A stretch of DNA of 55,954 nucleotides from positions 1-55,954 of the forward strand of contig CAVDMV010000010.1 in assembly GCA_963610315.1 (NCBI GenBank), written 5' to 3'. The translations under genes were made by a program, and so were the position numbers. Positions 1 to 7,880 of the stretch are shown here, piece by piece. The stretch's first letter is position 1; each line of letters opens with the position of its first letter. The DNA comes from UBA3210 sp963610315 (GTDB lineage Bacteria > Bacillota_I > Bacilli_A > RFN20 > CAG-449). Under the pieces are notes generated by a model, which worked only from the letters and a program-made list of their open reading frames with translations, made no database searches and had not been told where the DNA came from.

Positions 1-881
1 ATAAAACTCTTAGAATAGATATAATAAGGTTTAATTAATAAAAATAAAATTCCACCCAATGATATTTTATTTAGATAATCTAATTTCTCTTTTTTCTTAT
101 ATTCAAAATAATAAATTAGAGAATAGAATATCACAATTTTAAGAATAGAATTTTTATAATTAGATAAAATAAAAAGCAAAATATTACTAATTATAATGAT
201 TAAAGAAATCTTTTTTTCACTAACTTTTTTCATTTTTAAAATCTTTTTAATCACTTCATCAATAAAATAAATATGTAATGATGAAGCCGATAAAAGATAA
301 AAAAAGTTATTATCTTGTAAGATCTTAGAATAACTATCATCATATGATTTATTAAAGATCAATTGACCTAACATGTTCTTCGTTACATCATTATAATTAA
401 TAAAATTTAAATCGATTAAACTAGATATTCTTAACAAAGAAGGAATTAAAGTTTTAATTTCACTTGTTTTTACTTCATAAAAAATTAATCGTTCTTCTAA
501 ATACGTATTAAAATCGAATCTAGATTCATAATTAGTAAATGAATAACTAACCTTAGTTCCTTTATAAGAAATTAAATCGAATACTTCATAAGTGTTTTCT
601 TTACTCGACACATAAAAATAAGAAAAATTACTTCTAACAACAATATAATTATCTTTTTTTAAGATAACTATACCAATATTTGTTTCATGAAAAATAGATA
701 CTTTCGCCATGATGAAAAGAAAGATACCTATTAGAAAAAATAAAACGCTAAAAAGAATCGTTCTTTTATCTCGATTCTTAAAAAAATATATGGTTAATAA
801 AAGAAAAATAATTCCTCCTATAAGAGGTTTACAAGAAATAAGTAAACCTCCAATAAAAGAAATAAAATAGATTAAAAACAT
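1..881 (-). CDS. comEC: ComEC/Rec2 DNA-uptake channel, N-terminal part (runs off the window)
   Basis: An open frame of 293 codons starts at an ATG two bases after the comEA stop (TAA-T-ATG) and runs off the left edge. The first 60 residues hold hydrophobic segments, then a soluble stretch, then near residue 195 the motif LLSASSLHIYF, which matches the SGLH motif of the ComEC competence domain. ComEC forms the inner-membrane channel that brings single-stranded DNA into the cytoplasm. The order comEA then comEC is the standard late-competence operon. There is no clear ribosome site of its own, so translational coupling to comEA is likely. The motif has Ser where most members have Gly. Only the N-terminal third or so is visible. 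Confidence 0.85.
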   Translation of the reverse strand, partial: MFLIYFISFIGGLLISCKPLIGGIIFLLLTIYFFKNRDKRTILFSVLFFLIGIFLFIMAKVSIFHETNIGIVILKKDNYIVVRSNFSYFYVSSKENTYEVFDLISYKGTKVSYSFTNYESRFDFNTYLEERLIFYEVKTSEIKTLIPSLLRISSLIDLNFINYNDVTKNMLGQLIFNKSYDDSYSKILQDNNFFYLLSASSLHIYFIDEVIKKILKMKKVSEKKISLIIIISNILLFILSNYKNSILKIVIFYSLIYYFEYKKKEKLDYLNKISLGGILFLLIKPYYIYSKSF

Positions 882-882
882 A

Positions 883-1419
883 TTATTTTAATGTGATATA
901 GTCACGAATTTTTTCATATGTTTTTACGCCGATTCCTGAAACATTTTGCACTTCTTCTAATGTTTGGAAATCACCATTTGCCTCTCGATAAGCGACAATT
1001 CTAGCAGCAAGAGTTGCTGTAATTCCATCAATAGTTACTAATTCTTCTTCGCTTGCCGTGTTAATGTTAATTTTTGTGATGTCTGGAGCTACACATTCTT
1101 CGGCATAACCTGCCACATATGGAATATAAAAAGATGTATAATTACCAATTTCTAATGATTCATTAAAGCAAGAGGAATCTGCGCTATCGAGGAGACCGCC
1201 TGCTTTAGTAATTAAATCATCTAAAGTATCAGTCACCTTCATCGTATAAGTTCCTGAATTAAGAATTGCTCCATCAATTGTAACATTCACGCTTCCGATC
1301 GTTTCACTTGTCGAATAAGAATTTTGTGCTGTTCCAGTATTAACGTTAGGATCAATAATCATAAAAGCACTAATAACTAAAACAACACCAACAACCGCAC
1401 CAATAATCCATTTAATCAT
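883..1419 (-). CDS. comEA: ComEA-type DNA receptor with SLBB and helix-hairpin-helix domains
   Basis: This 178-residue protein has one N-terminal membrane anchor (about residues 4-22), an SLBB domain (about 45-110) and a C-terminal pair of helix-hairpin-helix motifs with ININTASEEEL near residue 116 and VSGIGVKTYEKI at the end. It binds incoming double-stranded DNA outside the membrane and hands it to ComEC, encoded directly downstream. The ATG at 1419 has GGAGG seven bases upstream. That GGAGG is itself one arm of an inverted repeat (see 1422-1459), so translation may be structure-controlled. Length and domain order fit the family well. Confidence 0.92.
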   Translation of the reverse strand: MIKWIIGAVVGVVLVISAFMIIDPNVNTGTAQNSYSTSETIGSVNVTIDGAILNSGTYTMKVTDTLDDLITKAGGLLDSADSSCFNESLEIGNYTSFYIPYVAGYAEECVAPDITKININTASEEELVTIDGITATLAARIVAYREANGDFQTLEEVQNVSGIGVKTYEKIRDYITLK

Positions 1420-1421
1420 AA

Positions 1422-1459
1422 AAAAACCTCCTTACACTAATAATAATGTGGAGGTTTTT
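1422..1459 (-). promoter_or_regulatory. Hairpin covering the comEA ribosome site, or weak greA terminator
   Basis: Perfect 10-bp inverted repeat: AAAAACCTCC and GGAGGTTTTT (arms 1450-1459 and 1422-1431) separated by 18 bases. The downstream arm contains the comEA Shine-Dalgarno GGAGG. It can be read as RBS sequestration or as an intrinsic terminator after greA with a 5-bp GC core and U-tract. Confidence 0.5.
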
Positions 1460-1483
1460 AGAAAAATCCTAAATTTAATTTAA

Positions 1484-1960
1484 TTATTTTTTGCTTTTTG
1501 CGCTGATAGAAACAATTTTTACATCATATTGCTTAGTTGCTTTAACTGTGACAGTTTCACCAACTTTATGACCCATAATTGATTTTGCAAGTTCACATTC
1601 ATTAGAAATTTTAAATTCTAATGGATTTGCTTCTGTAGAACCAACGATGTGATATTCTTCTTCTTTATTTTTAAATGATAAGAATAAAGTTACATAAGAA
1701 CCTAATTTAACTTCATCAGTTGCTCCATCAGTAGAAATGATTTCAGCATTTGCAATCTTTTCTCTTAATTCATTAATCTTACCTTCGATTTCTGCTTGTT
1801 TTGCTCTAGCAGCATCATAGTCTGCGTTTTCAGATAAGTCACCTTGAGCTTTTGCTTCTTCAAGTTCAACTAAAACCTTTGGTCTTTGTACGTTAACTAA
1901 ATCATTTAATTCATTCTTTAATGATTCTAAACCTTCTTTTGTTAAATAAATTTTTGCCAT
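1484..1960 (-). CDS. greA: Transcription elongation factor GreA
   Basis: The 158-residue product has the GreA layout: an N-terminal antiparallel coiled coil with LSENADYDAARAKQAEIEGKI (acidic tip residues DLSENADY near residue 42) and a C-terminal FKBP-like domain ending near KIVSISAKSKK. GreA enters the RNA polymerase secondary channel and stimulates cleavage of backtracked transcripts. A longer reading from a TTG at 1969 is possible, but that codon sits directly against the AAGGAG ribosome site (1971-1976); ATG at 1960 is 10 bases away and gives the usual MAKIYLT start. Length is typical of the family. Confidence 0.97.
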   Translation of the reverse strand: MAKIYLTKEGLESLKNELNDLVNVQRPKVLVELEEAKAQGDLSENADYDAARAKQAEIEGKINELREKIANAEIISTDGATDEVKLGSYVTLFLSFKNKEEEYHIVGSTEANPLEFKISNECELAKSIMGHKVGETVTVKATKQYDVKIVSISAKSKK

Positions 1961-1990
1961 TTTTAACAATCTCCTTATAAAATCTATAAA

Positions 1991-1999
1991 ATTATAGCA
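1991..1999 (-). promoter_or_regulatory. Extended -10 promoter of greA
   Basis: On the minus strand TGC-TATAAT lies about 30 bases before the greA start. No good -35 is visible, which fits an extended -10 promoter. Confidence 0.5.
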
Positions 2000-2135
2000 A
2001 CAAATTACTTAAAAATCTATAAAGATATTAAATAATTTAAGATAAAATAAATTATTTTAGAGGCGATTTTTTAGCCTATACTTTAAATATAACTTAAATT
2101 CAATAAATTAATATCAAAATTAAAAAATGTTTATT

Positions 2136-2153
2136 TTATTTTCTAGAAAATAA
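2136..2153. promoter_or_regulatory. 18-bp perfect palindrome upstream of the 2192 gene
   Basis: TTATTTTCTAGAAAATAA is a perfect dyad placed just upstream of TATAAT at 2160-2165, in the -35 region of the gene starting at 2192. The position suits an operator. The binding protein is unknown. Confidence 0.4.
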
Positions 2154-2191
2154 TGATATTATAATTATATATTTGGGGAGGAAAAAAGTTT

Positions 2192-2722
2192 ATGGCACAC
2201 TTTTTTAATAATTTAGGAGAAGCATTTAAGAAATTCTTTGTTTCCATGGGTTTATGGTTTAAGAATTTTGGTGAATCGTTTGTTCAATATTTTAAAACAT
2301 TAACACTTAAGAAACTCGAAAAATTATTATTAACTGTCGGAGCTTTAATTATTTTAATCATTTCATTAATTTGGAATGTCTATGGTGATACAACATTAAA
2401 AATCTATGTTGCTTGGTTAATCTTAGGATTATGTACAGGTGTTGCAGGTGGTATCTTTACTTTAGTTGGTACACACTTCAATTCATTTGATATTAAACCA
2501 ATCGGTTTAGTCTTTATCGGAGTAGGGGGAGTCTTAACTCTTGGCAATATGTTCCCTTATATCTATATCTTAATCAATGCAAAATCAATGTTTGCTTCAT
2601 CAATCTCATATTCTTCTGGAATGATTATTCTCTTCTTAGTATTTAATGTCATTTCATTCTTATGTACTATCGCAGGTTATGTTTTACAAATCTATAGAAA
2701 AACACATAACTTAGATGACTAA
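2192..2722 (+). CDS. Four-helix membrane protein, function unknown
   Basis: I do not recognise this 176-residue protein. The first 45 residues are polar and aromatic-rich (repeated KNF/NLGEAF-type amphipathic stretches), followed by four hydrophobic segments at roughly 47-66, 73-98, 106-128 and 142-168. There is no signal peptidase or lipobox site. The ATG has GGGGAGG eleven bases upstream, and TATAAT at 2160-2165 gives a monocistronic unit closed by the terminator at 2739-2767. It stands alone between greA and the tocopherol-cyclase-like gene, so context gives no function. Confidence 0.75.
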   Translation: MAHFFNNLGEAFKKFFVSMGLWFKNFGESFVQYFKTLTLKKLEKLLLTVGALIILIISLIWNVYGDTTLKIYVAWLILGLCTGVAGGIFTLVGTHFNSFDIKPIGLVFIGVGGVLTLGNMFPYIYILINAKSMFASSISYSSGMIILFLVFNVISFLCTIAGYVLQIYRKTHNLDD

Positions 2723-2738
2723 TTAAAATTTATCAATT

Positions 2739-2767
2739 AAACTGTTGACTAGTTCAACAGTTTTTTT
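2739..2767 (+). terminator. Intrinsic terminator after the 2192 gene
   Basis: Perfect 10-bp stem AAACTGTTGA / TCAACAGTTT with a 5-base loop, followed by seven T. Confidence 0.9.
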
Positions 2768-2771
2768 ATAC

Positions 2772-2800
2772 AAAAAATAGAAGACTTTCATCTTCTATTT
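2772..2800 (-). terminator. Intrinsic terminator of the 2795 gene
   Basis: 10-bp stem AAATAGAAGA / TCTTCTATTT on the minus strand, loop of 6, then six T. The stem overlaps the TAG stop codon. Confidence 0.85.
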
Positions 2801-3904
2801 ATCTAAATAATAATTATCTCCTTCAACAAAATATTTGCCATATTCACAACCTACATGAGAAGTTAAAATTCTATCAATGAGTTTATTATTTTTATATAAT
2901 TCAACGTAACCTTTTCCATTTCCTCCGTTAAATAAACGATGGAACTTCTTTTCTCCATTAGGTGCTTCATAATTTATTAATAACATATCTTCTTTTTTAC
3001 ATGTGATATTTACATTAAACTTATAACCACCTTTTTTAGCTTCGATAAACCAATGGATTGTTTCGTCAGTTTCATAGCAATTAAATTTAACTTTAGAAAA
3101 AGTCCAGAATTTAGAAAAATTAAATTCGATTTTCTTTCCTTCATAAACAAAATCAATTAATAACTTATTTTTAAAAGTAATACCAAAGGCTCTTGGACGA
3201 CCTCCACCTACTTCAAAAGCAGAATTTTCTAATCTCTTATGTGTAATTTCACTGACTAAATCAGAAGAAGATAACCAAACCCAAGGAGAAGTAAAATCTC
3301 TTCCCCAGTTTTTATCACTATAACCAAAGGAAGAATCTTTTTTAACTAGATATTTTTCATTATTATAGATAACATAACCTTCCATTATAGTTTTAATACC
3401 TTGTGCATGCCAATACATATCAAAGGCTTTAATTTTTCTTAGTAAGGGACTTGTTCCATATCCTACATCATAAGTTATTTTTTTATCTAATTTAATATCA
3501 AATTCCATCTTGCCTTCATCACAAAGTTCTTCTTTAGGAGGGTTAATAACATTTACTTTACCTTTTATATGATCTTCTGTTAATAAGAAATCTTCTCCTT
3601 CAATATGAAGTTTCTTTTTATCAATTTTTACCTCATTAAGAGGATAAAATCGATGTAATTGAGCTTTATTTTTACCCCATGAACCAACATTTAGCATTAA
3701 ATAAGAAGGAATACCATTACTACCTAAAACAACTTTAGAAGGTGATACTTTAGGATTAATAATAAAATATTCAACATAAAAAGCTTTTTCTTCTTTAGTT
3801 ATTTCATTTATTGCAGTAAAAGAATGCCACCACCAATCGTAACCACGACGAGCGAAACTTCCATCTAACATATATAAATTCTTTTTAAGTTCTTTTTTCT
3901 TCAT
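2795..3904 (-). CDS. Tocopherol cyclase-like family protein
   Basis: The 369-residue product starts MKKKELKKNLYMLDG and carries the GYDWWWHSF motif near residue 22, followed by KAFYVEYFIINP, and GSFGYSDKNWGRDFTSPWVWLSS in the middle, a pattern I associate with bacterial tocopherol cyclase-like (lipocalin-type double beta-barrel) proteins found in gut Firmicutes. The substrate is unknown; no carotenoid or quinone genes are nearby. No signal peptide is visible, so it is probably cytoplasmic. The frame is open to 3979, but those 25 extra codons are made from the terminator of tRNA-Arg, so the ATG at 3904 (weak GGTGAT ribosome site) is preferred. It could be cotranscribed by read-through from the tRNA. 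Confidence 0.75.
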   Translation of the reverse strand: MKKKELKKNLYMLDGSFARRGYDWWWHSFTAINEITKEEKAFYVEYFIINPKVSPSKVVLGSNGIPSYLMLNVGSWGKNKAQLHRFYPLNEVKIDKKKLHIEGEDFLLTEDHIKGKVNVINPPKEELCDEGKMEFDIKLDKKITYDVGYGTSPLLRKIKAFDMYWHAQGIKTIMEGYVIYNNEKYLVKKDSSFGYSDKNWGRDFTSPWVWLSSSDLVSEITHKRLENSAFEVGGGRPRAFGITFKNKLLIDFVYEGKKIEFNFSKFWTFSKVKFNCYETDETIHWFIEAKKGGYKFNVNITCKKEDMLLINYEAPNGEKKFHRLFNGGNGKGYVELYKNNKLIDRILTSHVGCEYGKYFVEGDNYYLDK

Positions 3905-3954
3905 TTTATCACCAAATATTATTTTAATTTTAAAATATGTTTTTATCAAGACAC

Positions 3955-3976
3955 AAAAAAAGTTCCTTTCGGAACT
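3955..3976 (-). terminator. Intrinsic terminator of tRNA-Arg
   Basis: Minus-strand stem AGTTCC / GGAACT with a GAAA tetraloop and a T6 run. It lies 14 bases after the encoded CCA. Confidence 0.85.
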
Positions 3977-3990
3977 CATATTTTTTTAAG

Positions 3991-4067
3991 TGGTGACCCC
4001 AAGGTGATTCGAACACCTGACCTACTGCTTAGAAGGCAGTTGCTCTATCCAGCTGAGCTATGGGGCC
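3991..4067 (-). tRNA. tRNA-Arg(TCT)
   Basis: A 77-base cloverleaf with acceptor GGCCCCA / TGGGGTC, D arm GCTC/GAGC, anticodon loop CTTCTAA closed by ACTGC/GCAGT (anticodon TCT, reading AGA), T arm AGGTG-TTCGAAT-CACCT, and genome-encoded CCA. AGA is the main arginine codon in the surrounding genes. Confidence 0.97.
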
Positions 4068-4080
4068 ATACGCGTATATA

Positions 4081-4109
4081 AGTATAGCTTATCACTTTAT
4101 TAAAATCAA
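4081..4109 (-). promoter_or_regulatory. Promoter of tRNA-Arg
   Basis: Minus-strand TTGATT, 17-base spacer, TATACT, placed 14 bases before the tRNA 5' end. Confidence 0.75.
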
Positions 4110-4159
4110 CTAATTTTTTTAATTATTGAAAGAAAATTAACCAAAGTAAATTACGCGTA

Positions 4160-4190
4160 GAAAAGAAAAAGTAGGTTACCCTACTTTTCC
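4160..4190 (-). terminator. Terminator of the alaS operon
   Basis: Minus-strand stem AAAAGTAGG / CCTACTTTT with a 4-base loop and T-rich tail. It overlaps the TAG stop of the DUF1292 gene. Confidence 0.85.
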
Positions 4191-4435
4191 TCTTTATCTT
4201 TACTTGAAAGATATTCATCGATAATTTCATCTAATTCATCATATTCTTCTTGTGCTTCAACATCAGAGATATTGCCATTTTCATCAACAATACCGGCGAC
4301 TAAATCACCATTTTCTTCATAAAATACGACATAATCTTTATTAAATGTATCAGAATGATATGTTAATAAGATTGTAAGTTCAGTTTTAGTTCCATTTTCA
4401 TCTTCAAAGATGATTTTATCTAATTTTTCTTCCAT
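4181..4435 (-). CDS. DUF1292 (YrzB-like) acidic small protein
   Basis: An 84-residue, highly acidic protein with DKIIFEDENGTKTELTILLTY followed by YVVFYEENGDLVAGIVDENG, the DUF1292 pattern. YrzB-type genes lie downstream of alaS in many Bacilli, as here. The molecular role is not established. The preferred ATG (4435) is one base after the alaS stop, with AAGGA inside the alaS 3' end, so translation is coupled. A 12-codon longer reading would begin inside alaS without a ribosome site. Confidence 0.85.
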   Translation of the reverse strand: MEEKLDKIIFEDENGTKTELTILLTYHSDTFNKDYVVFYEENGDLVAGIVDENGNISDVEAQEEYDELDEIIDEYLSSKDKEEK

Positions 4436-4436
4436 C

Positions 4437-7043
4437 TTAGAATCCTTTCTTAATTGAAGCAAATGCTTCATCGATCTTACTTACGTCTTTAATTCCGCCT
4501 TGTGCGACTTCAGGACGTCCTCCGCCGGAACCACCAGTAATAGATGTAATTTCTTTAACTAATTTACCTGCTTGATAAGATGAAGTTAAATCTTTTGAAA
4601 CTCCGACAATTAATGAACTTCTATCATTAGTGACGTTAACTAAAACAATAATTGAAGAATCAAACATAACTTTTAAAGAATCAAATAAAGATGAGAACAT
4701 ATCTTTATCCATATTAGAAACAACTTTAGTTAAAATGTGTTTACCATTAATTTCTTCAAATTCATTTTTAACTTCTTTTGCTTTATAAGAAGAAACTTGT
4801 TCATTTAATTCTTGGTTTTGTTTTCTTAATGAAGCGATATCATTATTCATAATATCAATTCTTGAAGCAATATCATTATATGAAGTAACTTTTACTCTTC
4901 CTAATAATGATTCTAGAAGGATTTCTTTTTGTTTTAATACTTCATAAGCTTTCATACCAGTATAAGCTTCAATTCTTCTTATTCCTGAAGCAATTGATTC
5001 TTCATAACCGATTGCAAAATAGCCAATTTCTGAAAGTTTAGAAACGTGAGTTCCTCCGCAGAATTCTTTAGAAATGTCACCCATTTCAACAACTCTAACA
5101 ACGTCACCATATTTTTCATTAAATAGCATCATCGCACCGAGTTTCTTTGCTTCTTCAATAGGTAGAACTTCTGTAACAACTTCAATATCTTTTGAGATAT
5201 ATTCATTGACGCATTTTTCAATTTGGCATAATTGTTTAAATGAAATCTTTTCAAAATGATCAAAGTCAAATCTTAATACTTCACTAGAGACAAATGATCC
5301 TTCTTGTTTTACGTGATCACCAAGAACTTCTTGTAAAGCTGCTTGTAAGAGGTGAGTCGCGGAGTGATTTGCTTGAATTCTCTTTCTTTCTTCAGTATCG
5401 AGTTTTAAAGTAAATTTATCACCAACTTTAACTTCTCCAAAGCTAACTTTTACATGATGTAAATGTTGTTTATTTGGAGCTTTAGTGACATCAATAACTT
5501 CTAATGAACAAGATTCATTTTCCATTGTACCTGTATCTTTAACTTGTCCACCCATAGTCGCATAGAAATTAGTTTTATCTAAGATGATATCACCTTCGTC
5601 ATCGATTGAATCTACCTTAACTCCGTCTTTAAATACTCCAATGACAGTGCCTTCAATAACTTCATTTTTATAAATAAATTCTGATTCATTTTTAAAATTC
5701 ATTAAGTCTTGAGATTGTGCATTCATCGATTCTAATGTTCCTCTAGCCGCACGAGCTCTATCTTTTTGAATCTTCATTTCTTTATCGAAGCCTTCTTTAT
5801 CACATGATTTATTAAATTCAGAAGCAATTTCTTCTGTTAATTCATAAGGGAAACCATATGTATCATATAATTTAAATGCATCACTTCCTGGAAGAACATC
5901 TCCACAAGAAAATAGCATCTTTTTACATAATGTTTCACCTTGATTTAAGGTAGATGCGAATTTAATTTCTTCTTGAGAAATCATCTTCATAATACGTTCT
6001 TTCTTTTCACCTAAATAAGGATAGAAAGATTTCATATTTTCACAAACAACAGGAACTAAGCTAGATAAGAATGGTTTATCAATACCGAGTTTTCTACCAT
6101 ATCTAACCGCACGACGAAGAATTCTTCTTAAAACATATCCTCTACCTTCATTTGAGAAAGTCGCTCCATCAGCAAGAGCGAAAGTACAAGTTCTAATGTG
6201 ATCGGCAATAACGCGATACGCCATCTTATATTCACCTTCATAAGGGAATTTTGCGAGTTTTTGTGTTTCTAAAATATAAGGATAGAATAAGTCAGTGTCG
6301 TAGTTAGTTTCTACTTCTTGAATGACGCAGCAAAGTCTTTCTAGTCCTGCTCCCGTATCAATATTTTTTGATGGTAATTCTTTATAATCTTTTCTATCTA
6401 CTCCAGGTTCTGCGTTATATTGGCTAAAGACAATATTCCAAATTTCAATGTAACGATCATTTTCAATATCATCTGTTAAAAGTTTAATACCAATATTTTC
6501 AGGATCATATTTAGTACCTCTATCAAAGAAGATTTCTGTATCTGGACCACAAGGACCAGCACCAATTTCCCAGAAGTTATCTTCTAAAGGAATTAAATGA
6601 GATTCATCCATTCCACATTTAATCCATAAATCTCTTGTCGCTTTATCATCTGGGTGATGAGTGATGTATAATAAATTCTTATCAAATGCAAAATATTTTT
6701 CACTTGTTAATAATTCATAAGCCCAAGGTATTACTTCATTACGGAAATAATCACCAATTGAGAAGTTACCAAGCATTTCAAAGAATGTATGGTGACGAGC
6801 TGTTTTACCAACGTTTTCAATATCATTAGTTCTAATTGCTTTTTGAGCGTTAGTGATTCTTGAATATTTTGAGATTTCTGAACCATCAAAATATTTCTTT
6901 AATGCTGCAACCCCAGCATTGATCCAAAGTAAAGTAGGATCGTTATTTGGAATTAGACTTGCACTTGGTTCAATGTAATGTCCTTTAGACTTAAAGAAAT
7001 CTAACCACATTTGTCTAATTTCACTAGATGTCATTTTTTTCAT
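4437..7043 (-). CDS. alaS: Alanyl-tRNA synthetase
   Basis: The 868-residue class II synthetase charges tRNA-Ala. The N-terminal catalytic core has RTNDIENVGKTARHHTFFEMLGNFSIGDYF (motif 2 region, residues about 50-80). The editing domain has the zinc ligands HSATH (near 560) and CGGTH (near 665). The C-terminal oligomerisation domain ends with GGSGGGRPEVAQGG. The start has GGAGG seven bases upstream. Expression is under a T-box leader (7070-7265), so it should rise when tRNA-Ala is uncharged. Length matches the family (about 870-880). Confidence 0.98.
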   Translation of the reverse strand: MKKMTSSEIRQMWLDFFKSKGHYIEPSASLIPNNDPTLLWINAGVAALKKYFDGSEISKYSRITNAQKAIRTNDIENVGKTARHHTFFEMLGNFSIGDYFRNEVIPWAYELLTSEKYFAFDKNLLYITHHPDDKATRDLWIKCGMDESHLIPLEDNFWEIGAGPCGPDTEIFFDRGTKYDPENIGIKLLTDDIENDRYIEIWNIVFSQYNAEPGVDRKDYKELPSKNIDTGAGLERLCCVIQEVETNYDTDLFYPYILETQKLAKFPYEGEYKMAYRVIADHIRTCTFALADGATFSNEGRGYVLRRILRRAVRYGRKLGIDKPFLSSLVPVVCENMKSFYPYLGEKKERIMKMISQEEIKFASTLNQGETLCKKMLFSCGDVLPGSDAFKLYDTYGFPYELTEEIASEFNKSCDKEGFDKEMKIQKDRARAARGTLESMNAQSQDLMNFKNESEFIYKNEVIEGTVIGVFKDGVKVDSIDDEGDIILDKTNFYATMGGQVKDTGTMENESCSLEVIDVTKAPNKQHLHHVKVSFGEVKVGDKFTLKLDTEERKRIQANHSATHLLQAALQEVLGDHVKQEGSFVSSEVLRFDFDHFEKISFKQLCQIEKCVNEYISKDIEVVTEVLPIEEAKKLGAMMLFNEKYGDVVRVVEMGDISKEFCGGTHVSKLSEIGYFAIGYEESIASGIRRIEAYTGMKAYEVLKQKEILLESLLGRVKVTSYNDIASRIDIMNNDIASLRKQNQELNEQVSSYKAKEVKNEFEEINGKHILTKVVSNMDKDMFSSLFDSLKVMFDSSIIVLVNVTNDRSSLIVGVSKDLTSSYQAGKLVKEITSITGGSGGGRPEVAQGGIKDVSKIDEAFASIKKGF

Positions 7044-7069
7044 ATCTTTCCTCCATTTTTTTGCATAAA

Positions 7070-7265
7070 AAAAGTACCTTTAGGAACGAATTAACGCGGT
7101 ACCATCCTAATTCAATAATATTTTATTGCTCTTAATTAAAATCTTTAACGCAGATTGACGTAGCTTTCACTATATCTCCTTAGTAGCCTATTTATTCTTT
7201 CTAAGATAGTTTCACCAGCCTATCCTCTCTAAGTAGTAAAAAATAAATTCCCCTAATTCATAGAC
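7070..7265 (-). promoter_or_regulatory. T-box riboswitch leader of alaS
   Basis: The minus-strand leader contains the T-box core AGGATGGTACCGCG (7108-7095), which pairs with the tRNA acceptor end. Stem I is closed by CTTAG (7233-7229) with CTAAG (7183-7179), contains the AGAGAGG loop-E side, the GGCTGGTGAAA distal element, and a GCU codon (7187-7185) just before the closing strand as the probable Ala specifier. The downstream terminator stem (about 7070-7089) is short and has one mismatch before a T7 run. Uncharged tRNA-Ala would favour the antiterminator. Confidence 0.93.
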
Positions 7266-7271
7266 AAAAGT

Positions 7272-7299
7272 ATTATAACAAGTTGTTATTTTTATTCAA
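7272..7299 (-). promoter_or_regulatory. Promoter of the alaS leader
   Basis: Minus-strand TTGAAT, 16-base spacer, TATAAT. It overlaps the upstream region of the divergent DUF1294 gene, whose own -10 TATAAT is at 7318-7323. Confidence 0.65.
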
Positions 7300-7345
7300 T
7301 TATTATTTGAGATTTTATATAATTATTTTACTTGGAGGAACAAAT

Positions 7346-7645
7346 ATGGCATTAATTACATTTATTATTTACATAGCATATCTAGTAATTTTTTCTTTAA
7401 TTACATTCGTTACTTTTGGTAAAGATAAGAAAATGGCAACGAGTAATTCAGGACCAGTCAGAATTAAAGAAAAAACTTTATTAGGTTTAGTCTCTTTAGG
7501 AGGGGCGATCGGAGGATTTATAGGAAGAATCATTTTCCATCATAAAACAAACAAAATTTATTTTACAATTTCTATTTATTTTTCTTTATTATTACAAATC
7601 GCTATATTAGTTTTATTCGCTTTAAGAGCGATTTCTATTTTCTAG
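7346..7645 (+). CDS. DUF1294 family membrane protein
   Basis: A 99-residue membrane protein with hydrophobic segments at about 1-24, 45-62 and 73-97 and the conserved RIKEKTLLGLVSLGGAIGG block typical of DUF1294, including the charged loop FGKDKKMA. Function unknown. The ATG at 7346 has GGAGGAAC just upstream; the 21-codon longer frame lacks a ribosome site and would begin within the promoter. It is the first gene of a plus-strand run with the small membrane protein and the reductase that follow. Confidence 0.8.
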   Translation: MALITFIIYIAYLVIFSLITFVTFGKDKKMATSNSGPVRIKEKTLLGLVSLGGAIGGFIGRIIFHHKTNKIYFTISIYFSLLLQIAILVLFALRAISIF

Positions 7646-7654
7646 GAGGTCAGT

Positions 7655-7879
7655 ATGAACAACAAGACAAGTTTAGAAAAATCTCATTCTAAGGTTTCAA
7701 ATTTTAAATTAACTTTAATCGTTTTATGTTTAAGTTTATTCATTTCGTTATTATGGGCTGGTATCTTTTTAATGACTTGGTCAAAAGATAATTACTTAAC
7801 TATTGGTATTATTGTTACTGCTGGATCATTAGTTTTATCAATATTTAATTTTATATTAATTGGGAAATTTACTAGATAA
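7655..7879 (+). CDS. Small two-helix membrane protein, unknown
   Basis: A 74-residue protein with a polar N-terminus (about 17 residues) and two hydrophobic segments (about 18-40 and 47-70). I recognise no family. AGGAGG six bases before the ATG is strong, which supports it as a real gene. It is 9 bases after the DUF1294 gene and ends one base before the reductase start, so the three probably form an operon. Confidence 0.65.
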   Translation: MNNKTSLEKSHSKVSNFKLTLIVLCLSLFISLLWAGIFLMTWSKDNYLTIGIIVTAGSLVLSIFNFILIGKFTR

Positions 7880-7880
7880 T

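Noticed and set aside
3905..3979. N-terminal extension of the tocopherol-cyclase-like gene (25 codons)
   Set aside because: The extra codons are the terminator hairpin of tRNA-Arg; the ATG at 3904 fits the conserved start.
5074..5259. Small plus-strand frame inside alaS and similar short frames inside other genes
   Set aside because: They lack ribosome sites and family features and are antisense shadows of real genes.
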